Shown here piece after piece: positions 1-14,853 of a DNA stretch of 64,000 bases; within the stretch, counting starts at the first letter, position 1; every line of letters begins with the position of its first letter. The stretch comes from Diphasiastrum complanatum (taxonomy: Eukaryota > Streptophyta > Lycopodiopsida > Lycopodiales > Lycopodiaceae): positions 21,904,881 through 21,968,880 of the forward strand of contig CM055110.1 in assembly GCA_029204225.1 (NCBI GenBank). The letters run 5' to 3'. The translations under genes were made by a program, and so were the position numbers. Below the pieces are notes generated by a model, which saw nothing but the letters and a program-made list of their open reading frames with translations, had not been told where the DNA came from and did no database searches.

Positions 1-446
1 ACACGAGAGAATTTGCAAAACTAGATAAACAATGGATGAGGATTAAAGCCGATTGGTCGATTAGTAAGAAGGAGAATAATCTAACATCACTTACCACGGA
101 CATTCGGCTGATCATATCTCAAACCAAGCAACATATTGCTTAACTGTTAGCTAGGTGTGGCATATGAACATTTGATGTTCAGATAAGAATATTACGATAT
201 CGATAACAACTTGGGAAAACACAAATCTGAATTCATTCTAAGTGGGCTTTAACAAATAGCTATAATACTCTTAATCAAATAGTGTGTATGCTCAAATTTT
301 TTTAATTATATATTTTTTTTGTTTTTCAGCTACAATTAGCAATTGTTTTGTTATTTTCAAATTTTTTTACAACAAATCTAATAATTTGCGTTTCAATTCC
401 ACGGGTTTTTGTTTCTAAAGAAGTGAAAATTTTATGTAGAGTAGAG
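1..446. other. AT-rich stretch without recognised gene
   Basis: No reading frame of useful length and no recognised motif. Homology to the related block near 43.7 kb may begin shortly before the end of this stretch. Confidence 0.5.
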
Positions 447-1221
447 CATGGACACCCTTGAGTGTGTGAGGAACAATCCTTTGTACATTACTCCAGAGGG
501 TGAGAGTCAGTCCGCAAGGAGGACGAGGTTGAATAGAAAATGCATCGCTGTGCGAAGGGCATAATCATTCTCACCTGTCTTCCGTGTTGTTGAGGAGGCG
601 ACATACGTTCGACTGCAAGTTTGATTTCAAACTTGCATAGCGTCGAACAGATGCCCGTTGGTGATGTGGTTTTATAGGTAATTCAAGAGAGATTGTCACC
701 CCTGATCATGTTCGTAGAGATCTCACATGTAGGACGCCGGAGTTAAAGTCTAGATTGGAGAGGAAGAATAGATTAGAGCAAATGAGAAGAACAAAGAGGA
801 GGCTTCTTCCTCATGAGTTGGACCAGGTGCATGATGTTATTAATAGGAATAGAATTGATTCCACCACATTTGAAAGAGTTGCTGATGATACACATACTAC
901 GAAGAGATATTTCTTGATGAGACCCTTTCAGAGGTAGAGGCTGACATCGAGAGATTGAATGTGGATTAGCGTGTGGTTTTTGACCGTGTGGTACGTGAGC
1001 ATGTGGTACAAAGAGTGGGTGGAGTGTTCTCTGTAGATGGTTCGGGTGGTAGGGGTAAAATGTTTCTTTATAGTGTCATGTTGTCGTACGTGTGTGCACA
1101 AGGTTGGATAGGACTGGCAATTGCATCATTGGGGATCGCCACATTGTTAATGAAAGGTGGTAGGATCGCGCACTCTAGATTTAGGAATCCTCCGACGGAA
1201 TTGAATGAAAGCTCGACATGA
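447..1221 (+). pseudogene. Helitron Pif1-type helicase fossil
   Basis: Broken remnant of a Helitron rolling-circle transposon protein. The frame around 973-1221 reads like the start of the Pif1/RecD-like helicase domain: FSVDGSGGRGKMFLYS is the family's Walker A stretch (1039-1062), normally GxxGxGKT but here ending GKM, followed by a GGRIAHSRF motif like the GGRTAHSRF of Helitron helicases. Upstream, 755-937 holds a basic helical segment and HELDQVHDVI, resembling the linker that precedes Walker A. Around 447-780 a 'TPE..R..L..TPE.ES' pattern occurs twice, reminiscent of the TPEQR-type repeats in Helitron N-termini. Stops and frame changes separate the parts, the Rep nuclease domain is missing, and the helicase stops after motif Ia, so it cannot encode an active protein. 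Family assignment comes from motif memory. Confidence 0.7.
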
Positions 1222-1844
1222 AGGAAAGTAATTTTTGCATCAAACAGAGTCTCAATTAATGAATACTGGATCTCTCACATATAATGTCAAGGCACATGAC
1301 TATAGGTTTTATGGAACTTAGGGCAACGATGTATTAGTACTTTGAAATTCTTGCAGACCTCTTTCACCTGTAACGTGTTCAGTGCATGATTATTTGAGAA
1401 TGTTGTACTGTATATGAGTCATTTCCTACTGTCTTTTACATTGCCATTAAGTTGAGAAATATGCCACTTAGAAAGGAGAGGCTACCAAGGTTGTCTTAAT
1501 CATAGTGCATGACTCATGAGTTACCTCATGTTTTCGTCTTCTTGCTTTTAGTGGTTTCTTTTTGAAAATTTGAAAGTGTAAGCTTAGGTACTACTGCTGT
1601 TGATTTTCCAAGGTTGAAGAAAAAGCAATATGTGTAGATGTGTGCATGAATGGCTACGAGGCAGATTCCTAAGCGGCTAACAAAGTTGAGGTCTGATGTA
1701 ACCAGCTGCTATTTTCCTTTTATAAAACATGAATGCCTTACATTTTTTCAAAGGTATCTTTCCATAACTTGCATGGAATCGAAGTTCATTGTTGACTCAT
1801 ATGAGGAGATGTAGTGAACTTCCAAAATAATACGTTAATTTCTA
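1222..1844. other. No recognised feature
   Basis: AT-rich. No coding frame or repeat structure recognised. It may hold further decayed Helitron sequence, but no motif supports this. Confidence 0.4.
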
Positions 1845-2175
1845 AAGCCTAATGTCTTATGCCTAGTGCCTAAAGCCTAACCCTAATGATTAATGTCTAA
1901 AGCCTCACACACACACACACACACACCTAATGCCTAAACCTTAACACGCACAGACACATAGCTTAAGCCTAAACCCTAGAGCTACAGCCTAGTGCCTAAT
2001 GCCCAAAGCCTAAAGCCCAATGTCTAATGCCTAATGCCTAAAGCCCAAAGCCCAATGTCTAATGCCTAATGCCTATAGCCTAACCCTAATGATAAATGTT
2101 TAAAGCTTAACCCTAATGCCTAATGCCTAAAGCCTAATGTCCTATGTCTAATGCCTAAAGCCTAACCCTAATAAT
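1845..2175. repeat. Degenerate telomere-like heptamer array
   Basis: About 330 bp built mainly from 7-nt units GCCTAAT and GCCTAAA with frequent CCCTAAT/CCCTAAA. These are one- or two-base variants of the plant telomere unit CCCTAAA. A short (CA)n tract interrupts the array near 1911-1926. It reads as an old interstitial telomere-like repeat, or a minisatellite grown from one, rather than an active telomere. Confidence 0.8.
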
Positions 2176-4560
<2,385 letters not shown>

Positions 4561-4574
4561 CAATGATCTTGTTT

Positions 4575-5450
4575 TCAGGTAAATATGCCATTTCGTTATT
4601 CCGCTATGAGAAGAAACGAAAAAGGGATGATACTTGCCCTGACATGCTTTTTAACGGAAAACCTACTATAAAAAATGTTGAATGGAATGCAATAGTAGCG
4701 GAAAAAATCTGCAACTTTTCTGATTCACATTGGACTGTGGTACTGAATTATGAAATAGAACTGACCTTTGATTGAGTAGAAAAAAACATGATGCATTTTT
4801 TGGCCAAAATAATATGATATATAGAAGGCTGAAAAATTGTTAAATTACCGGTCTACGTTAAGTAAATTTGGTAATGTTTGAAATTATAAGAACTCTGGTG
4901 CTACTGAAAAGAGTGTAGAATGTTTTTCCGAATATATATCTAGCGGTAGGGCCATTTACTTTCACGAACTGCTGAATTCTATGTATGATGTTGCTGAAAT
5001 AAAAAACTGAACTGATTCCCATTTTCAACAGACAATTACTTACATATCACACGAAATATGCGACTTCAGTACTACGCTATAAGAATAAACATAGAAATGA
5101 TTATACTTGCCTTGGTACACTTATTTGTGATGGGGATGAAATAGTAGAAGAAGAAAAATAAGAAAAAACTGCAATTATTCTGATTCGTACCTGGCTATGG
5201 TACTAAATTAAGAAGTAGAACTGGCCTTTGATTGGGTATGTCGAAAACTTGATGCATTGTTTAGACCAAATAGTTTAAATGGAACAATGCTGAAAACTGT
5301 TCAACATTAAGTAATATTGGTACTGTTGAAAGTAACGAACTCTAGCACTACAAAAAAAGAGTTCGTTAAAAACTGCTAGAGGGGGAGTTAGTCAGCATTA
5401 AGGCCACTTACTTTCCTTAAACTGCTGAACTTAATCTAAGACATTACTTA
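4575..5450 (+). repeat. Diverged tandem duplication, about 450-bp unit
   Basis: Two diverged direct copies, about 4585-5030 and 5055-5450. Matching landmarks in order: an AAATATGC...TTC..TA block, 'gatacttgccctg' versus 'tatacttgccttgg', 'gaactg(a/g)cctttgattg', 'gatgcatt', 'ggccatttactttc' versus 'ggccacttactttcc', and 'actgctgaa'. Copy 1 keeps an open frame of 70 codons (4563-4775). The same frame of copy 2 aligns for roughly 35 residues before a stop. No protein family is recognised. Confidence 0.65.
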
Positions 5451-6020
5451 TAGGAAAAAGGTGAATTCTACTCTCCCCAAAATTGTTCTTTGGACCAAGA
5501 TATTACGTTGGGGAAATAATGATAGTTGACTCAATTTTTTTACTACCTATTATTTGATATGTTGACTAATATTGTTATAGTTAAAAATGTTTCACTTGAG
5601 TTTTTAAAAAGAAGCTCTATGAGTTTGTGTTGACAAAAAACTATTGCGAAAAATGACAACTGACTTACTTCTCTTCGTAATAGTAATAATAAAAAGTTGG
5701 TGAAGTGTGGTTCGTGTCTATTTGAACATTTCTTTGGCACTTGGCTTGGTATAAAAATGAAGTAAAACTTCCTCATTAACTGAAAAAACATTTCTGTGAC
5801 TTACTTTAATACTTCTAGTTGCGACATGGATAACAACTGAGATTATGCGTTGACACCTGTAGTTCCCACAATAATTCCCTGGTTTTTTACTTGGTTGTTG
5901 TTGTGGATGGATGCAGGTGAGCATTTCGCTTCAACCCGAAGCTACTATGGCGGGTCCAGAAGACATCAACTACAATTTGTTATATTTTTTTAAAGTGATC
6001 TTTAGCAAAATATTTTGATT
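5451..6020. other. No recognised feature
   Basis: AT-rich. Two minus-strand open frames of 68-82 codons have no recognisable motif. Confidence 0.4.
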
Positions 6021-6039
6021 CGTTTAGTTTTGTTAGGTT

Positions 6040-6340
<301 letters not shown>

Positions 6341-6443
6341 CTTTGTTGGGCTCTCGGAACCCTAATCTGCATACATCGCATACAAGCACACATTTCGAAC
6401 TAACACATTCTCTGCCACCCATCATCGGCGGGCTTACCCACTA

Positions 6444-8163
<1,720 letters not shown>

Positions 8164-9370
8164 CCTGCTTGCTTGACCACCTACTGTAGCGCAGGCATCC
8201 CAAAGGGAGCCAGGAACCACGACTTAGCTTCCCAGCCTTCAACTATTGCCATCCAAACCCACTTGACATACAAGCAGCCAACTCGCCAACAACGATCAGA
8301 CTTAACCAACTTGAAGTTCCGCAAACCAACATTGAGATCCAACCTGGCACCATGCCAGATCGGGGGTCCCGACGTGGGTGACTTCCCTCCAAGCAAGCCG
8401 CCCGACATACATCAAACTTAACCAACTCGAAGCTTCGTTACAAACGAGTAACATCCATTCCAAGCAAGCGGTCTGACTTACATCAGACTTAACCAACTGA
8501 AAGCTTCGTCACGAGCGCTGGAAGCCAACCTGGCGCCACGCCAGACTGGACAACCATAAACAGGTAACATCCACCCAAGCAAGCCATCCAACTCAGCCGA
8601 CAAGTTTGAGCCCGTTCCCCAAGAGCTTAACCCATTCACGTTCATGCAAGGAACACTCAGAACCACAAGCCGCGACAGATATGGAAACAACCAGTTCCTG
8701 GACCAAATGGTCCCGACAGCATACCGCTGGCGCCACGGATCGAATGGTCCCGACAGCATACCGCTGGCGTCCCGGGATACGACCCTCAGCTATGTGCCAA
8801 GTTAAAAATTTTGAAAGCGGCCTTACAACTGGTGCTTTTACCGAACACTGAAACCCAGAAGGTAATCAGAGTCAGTTTGAGGAAAATCCCACTTTATTGA
8901 TAAATCTGAGAAGGTTACATTTCAAGTGTGTGACCGACCCTAGTCTCCGGGGCGCTAGCATGCCAAGGCGAGAGCCATGACAACATTCCAACAAGGGAGG
9001 CTGAGACTTGGTTGGAGCTCGCCCTGAGTCGCAACCCGCACTCCCCTATAGTATTGGTGTGATTCGGCACACCCCCTCATACCAAGCACTCTACCCAAGC
9101 TGGTAAAGCACATTTTTTTCTCTCTCTAGATTTTATTGATCCCCAAGCTTCCTTTAATCATGCCTAGATCGTGTGAGGTGATTGCACATCGATCTGAGCT
9201 CTCTGGACTTCGCTAGAACCGATCAAAGATTTTCAGCCATAAGAACTTGGCGCCGACTGGATTCTGGTCACAGTGGCGCCGGGAGCAGCAGGGGCGCTGC
9301 TAGCGCCGGGGACATAGCTGGCGCCGATGGCGCCGGAAGTAAAGCTTGTAAAGGTAGCTTTACAACATCC
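8164..9370 (+). repeat. Direct repeat copy 1 of a 0.9 kb pair, LTR-like
   Basis: From 8464 to about 9370 the sequence is nearly identical to 10743-11708. Upstream, 8280-8600 holds three partial tandem units marked by 'cttaaccaact.gaagcttcg' and 'ccaagcaagc'; only the last is in copy 2. At 9248 a TTGGCGCCGACTGG string resembles the primer sites that follow LTRs of some plant Ty3/gypsy elements. It is followed by a GC-rich run with repeated GGCGCC and an open Ala/Gly-rich frame. The likeliest reading is LTR plus primer site plus leader of an unidentified retroelement; a segmental duplication is the alternative. Confidence 0.6.
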
Positions 9371-10742
9371 ACCCCACCTTTATAAAATCTGATGTCCTCA
9401 TCAGATGTCAGATTAAAGTAAAGGTGTCTCCCAATTAAAATAACTATATATTTAAGCTACTTGGCACAGTACTCAATTTACTGGCCACTTTTTATTAACA
9501 TTGAAGCTGGCACACCACAAGTCGGAGGCTCAGCTCTCTGTACTGAAAAATTACATAACTTGAAAATATATCTTTGTCTGGGAAAAGCGTAGATTTGATA
9601 TCGCTTTCGTAAAACCCGAGAACCTTATTAACTGGTGACAGAGGCCTTTCTTTGAAATGTTCGCCCCTGTCGCTTCTGACTTTCGACTTTGGAACTCCTT
9701 TGACCTCCTGATTTGTCCTTGATGCGCTTTGTGTTGAGCTCCCTGAGCTCCAGGTTTGTTCAGTTCCGCACAGGTATCAAGGCTCCCTGAGCCGAAGGAT
9801 TTATCGTTTGATTGCCCACTTTATGGTCCACTCCGTGCCTTGTTGCTTCTGCACCTTGATTTCTCTCCTTGTCCAAGCCTGATCTTGATACTTTTCCATC
9901 TTGGCTCTTTAAGGTAGGCAAAGATTGAGTACTCCGCAATGCACCTCTCACTTAGCTTGAAGTAGCTCTTTGAATCAGCCCAAATGTAGCCATTGACCTC
10001 GTGGAAAGCCAAAGGGTCGCACCAGTTTGATCCGCATCTGAACTATCTCTTCGCGTTTGTTTGAAGCACCATGTCCGTCGCGCAAAACTTGACTTTCACA
10101 ATTCCATCACTGGTTAGTTGCCTCACAGTCAAAACAAGAAGTGTACATCGAGCTTGGCTTCAAGTAGCTCTCTTTGAATCAGAAACATGCACCCAGAGTT
10201 TGCACTAATCCGATCTCAACGTGAACTGTCCCTTAGCGTCCGTTCGAAATACCAAGTCTCTCATGCAAGACTCAACTTTCACAGTTCCTTCATTGATCAG
10301 CTGCCTTACACGTAACACAAGCCAGCGTACTCATATGTTTCCTCATCATTGCTGGTCCAGAGAAAGCCTATAACAAACTTTCCTTTCCACAACAAAAGCT
10401 TGTCAACTTATTAGGTCCAAAGTTCGCCAGTCTCCTCGTGTGAGTATGGCTAGGTCACCTTGAATTTGCCCCCATTTTGATCAACTTTCATTCAAAATTT
10501 GCCCCAAGAGAGAGGTGTGTGTGATAGTTCCCCTCCACTTAATAAATCAGCTGATCGGACTTAGAGTAGAGTTCTTCGGACAAAAAGCCTTTCCAACACT
10601 TTGCTTCCCATCTGCTAGGATTATGGCTCGATCCAACTTGTTGCCAATCTCTGAAGAGGATCCTAGTCTTTTTCCCCTTTGAGGAAAAACCCAACTGATA
10701 CTGGATATCACCCATGCTCAGTGAGTTTCAGTTCCGAAGGTG
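9371..10742. other. Spacer between the direct repeats, with an internal duplication
   Basis: No gag or pol motif seen. Two diverged tandem copies lie at about 9957-10157 and 10158-10330, both containing 'aagtagctct..ttgaatca', 'gatc.gcatctgaact..c' type blocks and 'actttcac..ttcc.tca'. If the flanks are LTRs this would be the interior of a non-autonomous element. Confidence 0.45.
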
Positions 10743-11708
10743 GCAAGCGGTCTGACTTACATCAGACTTAACCAACTGAAAGCTTCGTCACGAGCGCTGG
10801 AAGCCAACCTGGCGCCACGCCAGACTGGACAGCCATAAACAGGTAACATCCACCCAAGCAAGCCATCCAACTCAGCCGACAGGTTTGAGCCCGTTCCCCA
10901 AGAGCTTAACCCATTCACGTTCATGCAAGGAACACTCAGAACCACAAGCCGCGACAGATATGGAAACAACCAGTTCCTGGACCAAATGGTCCCGACAGCA
11001 TACCGCTGGCGCCACGGACCGAATGGTCCCGACGGCATACCGCTGGCGTCCCGGGATACGACCCTCAACTATGTGCCAAGTTAAAAATTTTGAAAGCGGC
11101 CTTACAACTGGCGCTTTTACCGAACACTGAAACCCAGAAGGTAATCAAAGTCAGTTTGAGGAAAATCCCACTTTATTGATAAATCTGAGAAGGTTACATT
11201 TCAAGTGTGTGACCGACCCTAGTCTCCGGGGAGCTAGCATGCCAAGGCGAGAGCCATGACAACATTCCAACAAGGGAGGCTGAGACTTGGTTGGAGCTCG
11301 TCCTGAGTCGCAATCCGCACTCCCCTATAGTATTGGTGTGATTCGGCACCCCCCCTCATACCAAGCACTCTACCCAAGCTGGTAAAGCACGTTTTTCTCT
11401 CTCTCTAGGATTTTCTCTTTCTAGAAAGTCATTTTCTCTCTCTAGATTTTACTGATCCCCAAGCTTCCTTTAATCATGCCTAGATCGTGTGAGGTGATTG
11501 CACATCGATCTGAGCTCTCTGGACTTCGCTAGAACCGATCAAAGATTTTCAGCCATAAAAACTTGGCGCCGACTGGATTATGGTCACAGTGGCGCCGGGA
11601 GCGACGCCGGCGCCGTTGGCGCCGGGAGCAGCAGGGGCGCTGCTGGCGCCGGGGACATAGCTGGCGCCGATGACGCCGGAAGTAAAGCTTGTAAAGGTAG
11701 CTTTACAA
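10743..11708 (+). repeat. Direct repeat copy 2 of the 0.9 kb pair
   Basis: Nearly identical to 8464-9370 with scattered substitutions. It has two insertions relative to copy 1: one in the CT-rich stretch near 11400-11445 and one of about 24 bp within the GGCGCC cluster near 11603-11627. Homology stops after 'gctttacaaca' in both copies. The primer-site-like TTGGCGCCGACTGG is at about 11563. Confidence 0.75.
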
Positions 11709-12134
11709 CACCTACCTACACACCCATTGAAAACAACCAAACAACAATTATGCCCGATACTGCATGGTCATGCGACAAGGTAGGTAGTGGTACCCATTAT
11801 GGCCAATGTCGCCTAGTACGCAAAGGTCACTACAAAGATGGGTAAATCCCTACTACCTGGGCAGGGCAATACACTTGGCAAGTAGCGGGGCTTTACGCAC
11901 TGCACAAGAAGCCCCAAAGTGAGGCATGGCACTCGTGGGGTTTGTGCCCCACCTCAGGACTCCACCCTGTAGAAAAATTTATTAGTCAAACCCCCTTGTA
12001 ACTTTATTATCCTTTTGCGCATACATACATGATACGTCTCTATGGAAGCTCTCAAGCTTCTTCTTCATTCCTCCAAATTTCTCATGGAGGCTATTTTGGT
12101 TTCCAAGTTTTATCGAGAAGGTCATCGGTTCGTG
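11709..12134. other. Upstream flank of the FAX-like gene
   Basis: Non-repetitive as far as I can see, less AT-rich than the surroundings. It should include part of the promoter, but I cannot place a TATA box or transcription start with confidence. Confidence 0.4.
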
Positions 12135-12610
12135 TTTTTCGTCTCATCATATCCGATTCCGATCCTTATTTTCTCTGCTTTAGCAGTCTCTCATCCACGA
12201 GCCTGCTGCTCCTTTCCGCTGTCTGTGATAATATTATCGTCATCTCAGTATAACCAAATCTGTTCTTAGACATACTATTTTTCGTCTCAGATCTGACATC
12301 TGGTTTAAGCAGTTTTTCATCGTGGAGCTTGTCACCGCTTTGTGTATCGGTAATATTTTGGTATCTCTTTGTAACGAAGTCGGTTCTTAGATGTCTATTT
12401 TTCTTCCAAGATTCGAAGCTCTGCGTCTTTATGTTTTATAGTTGAAGCAGTTTTTCGTCAAAGAGCTTGTCACTTCATTTTGTAGTGGAGATATTACGAC
12501 CCCCACTTTAACGAATTCGATTCTTATTTGGACATCTTATTTTGCCTCTCAGATCTATATTTAAAGCAGTTTTTCATCGAGGAGCTTGTGATTGCTATCA
12601 TAAATTCGCC
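12135..12610 (+). repeat. Degenerate tandem repeats in the 5' leader of the FAX-like gene
   Basis: Three full and one partial diverged units start at 12135, 12278, 12398 and 12540. Lengths are about 143, 120, 142 and 71 bp. Each begins with TTTT(C/G)..CTC and carries a CAGTTTTTC(A/G)TC core followed by GAGCTTGTC or similar. The two central full units end with 'ggttcttagatgtctat'-like sequence. The last unit is truncated directly before the start codon at 12611. Confidence 0.75.
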
Positions 12611-14136
12611 ATGTACGACTTTTGTTTCACGTATCCATATGGAGTTGTGGTGCTGGTTGGAGGTGTAGTAGGCTATTCGAAGAAGGGAAGTGTAACTTCG
12701 CTGGCGGGAGGCGTTGGGGCAGGGCTTCTGCTTATTCTGGCAGGGCATCTTAGCTTGAATGCTTATAACAAGGGCCAGAAATCCTACCTTGCCATGTTTC
12801 TGCAAACAGGTTTGTGCGACTTTACTTTACTTACCCTAGGCCGTTATTCTTTGTCATTTCGTGTAAATCAATTTGCGAAATCACCTTCACAAAAATAGAG
12901 GAACATTTTCCTTGTTTTGAAAGACCCCTATCTTATGATGTTTTTTAATGCAGTTGTTAGCCTACAATCACACTATTAGGTCAGTCAAGCATTTCCAAGT
13001 TTCAGATGAAAACTAGTCTCCTCTTGTTTCTTGCAGGAATATCCATAGCCTTGACTGTGGTGATGAGCTTACGCTATCAGCACACTGCCAAATTCATGCC
13101 CGCAGGCCTTGTGGCTGCTTTGAGGTTAGAATTCATATTTCCAGTAAGATTTGCTGCTGTTTAGCTGTTTATCTTCGGACATTATCATGTAGCGGATTCC
13201 AATGCTTCAGGCTCTTAACATATTTTTTGGAAATTGATGAATTTGAATTGAATACCCCTGATCTGTTCTAGAAACTGAGATGCTGAGAAACTCTGAACTC
13301 AATTTAATTCGTAGTTCAAAAAACTACCTTTTTTTCCAATTTCAAAATATGCAGAAAGTGCTTTAGAGCCTAGAAGATTAAGAAAAGCATCTTAGGTTAA
13401 GAAAAAAAACCTCTAAAATCTCGAATCTGCAGACAATAAATTAATGTTATGTTTTATCCTAGGTTTGTTCAATGCATTCTAAAAGAGTTGAAAAATAAAG
13501 TTGATCCGAATCTATGGGCTTCAACTACCATAATGAATGTTCATTACTATTTGTTCCAGCCCAGTTTCCAATCTGCAATTCACAGGAGTAAACAAAAAGT
13601 GTAAAAGGAAATTTGCTTGATACAATCTCGATTTAAATTGTGAAACAATGCAAAACGATTATGAATGAAATGAATTGAGATTTGTTGAAACCAAAGTTCC
13701 AAGTGCCGTACCACGGCACCTGGTACGGCACCCACGGCACCTTGGTTTTTTTTTCTTTTTTCTTTTTTAGTGCCGTACCACGGCAAGTGTGCCGTGGTAC
13801 GGCACTTGTCATGGCACTCAGACCCCACGGCACCTGTGCGGTGGGCTACTTTGGTTGAAACTATCAGTTGATCTGTTCTTTAAACTTGACAACATGTTTT
13901 TATGCTTATGAGTTCATGTTAAGGTTGCATTGTCTATTGCAAGTTCTTTTTTCTCTATGAATTTTCAATGGTGGCCCTTGTCTTAATATTATATGGGTCT
14001 TGCAAATAGTGCAATTATTCTATACTTGCTCTCATTGAGACATTTTTAATATTTTGGTTGCAGTGGTTTTATGACGCTCTTTTACCTTTACAAATTAGCT
14101 ACAAATGGCAATCATATCCGCAAGAAAACAGGTTGA
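12611..14136 (+). CDS. TMEM14/FAX-family membrane protein, three exons
   Basis: Exons are 12611-12809, 13037-13124 and 14064-14136, joined by GT-AG introns of 227 and 939 nt. Joined coding length is 360 nt, giving 119 residues plus a TGA stop. The product matches the small plant TMEM14/FAX5-7 group from memory: start MYDFCFTYPYG, a GY.KKGS..SLAGG loop after the first helix (residues 21-34), a MPAG motif at 87-90 before the last helix, and a YLYK.ATNGN tail. Four hydrophobic segments lie near 10-23, 31-50, 58-77 and 89-107. The family is membrane-bound; plastid FAX1 exports fatty acids, while the short members are placed in the ER or secretory pathway. Substrate and location here are inferred. 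Phases 1 and 2, intact splice sites and no stops argue for a functional gene. Confidence 0.9.
13696..13845. repeat. GC-rich palindromic insertion in FAX intron 2
   Basis: A block rich in the string GTGCCGTACCACGGCA and its reverse complement sits inside an AT-rich intron. At 13769-13785 and 13790-13806 two perfect 17-bp arms flank a 4-nt loop. A second, shorter foldback lies at about 13706-13734. A T-rich run at 13745-13768 separates them. It is most likely transposon- or satellite-derived. Confidence 0.85.
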
Positions 14137-14506
14137 GCTGGAAATTTTGTGAAGCTCAAGTTGCTTGTTTCTTCGAATGCGACAAGATGAGTTTGTCGAA
14201 GTGGGGCAATATTCTAACAATGCGTGGCAAGCCCCGAGTGAAAACTCACTTTATTTCCTCTCCATCTCAAGTTCTTAATTTTTTTATTTTATGCATTGGC
14301 ATCTTAGATACTCAATTAGATTGTATGGCATAAGGTACAATTAGGATGATTGTGACAGTATTTTGCAATCATCTGAAACTTTGTTTATGGGATTTCTGTT
14401 ATTTGTGGTTGTATCAATGTTATTTGTTACAATGGTTGTAAGCCTAAGAAACCTGTTGGAGTACCTCCTAAGACGGGTTCAACGACTTGTGCGATCACGA
14501 GCACCC

Positions 14507-14551
<45 letters not shown>

Positions 14552-14853
14552 ACCATGGTTACAAAGACAAAACAAACAAGTAGGAGACGCAACTAAATCT
14601 TTCTTGAGGTAAGAAAAATATAGAAGAAAAGTTTGCAAAACAATTTCAATTCCTGGACGCGGAACATACATTTGTTTAGTATGGTAAGCGAATATATAGA
14701 AGAGATGAGGAGGATGTTGAAATAAATGGGTTTACATGGAATGACAAAGGACTCAACAACCCTCTCAAAAAATAGTTGGTGAAAAATCCTTAATATTAAA
14801 TTTGAAAGGTTGGTAATAGTGCTAAATTACAATGCCAAACCCCAGGTCTTGAA
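14137..14853 (+). other. 3' flank of the FAX-like gene, with a (CT)20 tract
   Basis: Presumed 3' UTR followed by intergenic DNA. A pure CT run lies at 14510-14549. No clear polyadenylation signal can be assigned by eye. Confidence 0.5.

Noticed and set aside
12029-12269. Two overlapping 74-75 codon frames upstream of the FAX-like gene
   Set aside because: They fall partly in the leader repeat and have no motif or conservation signal; upstream ORF function cannot be claimed.
13580-13833. Minus-strand frames across the intron hairpin
   Set aside because: Antisense to the FAX intron and made of palindromic repeat words.
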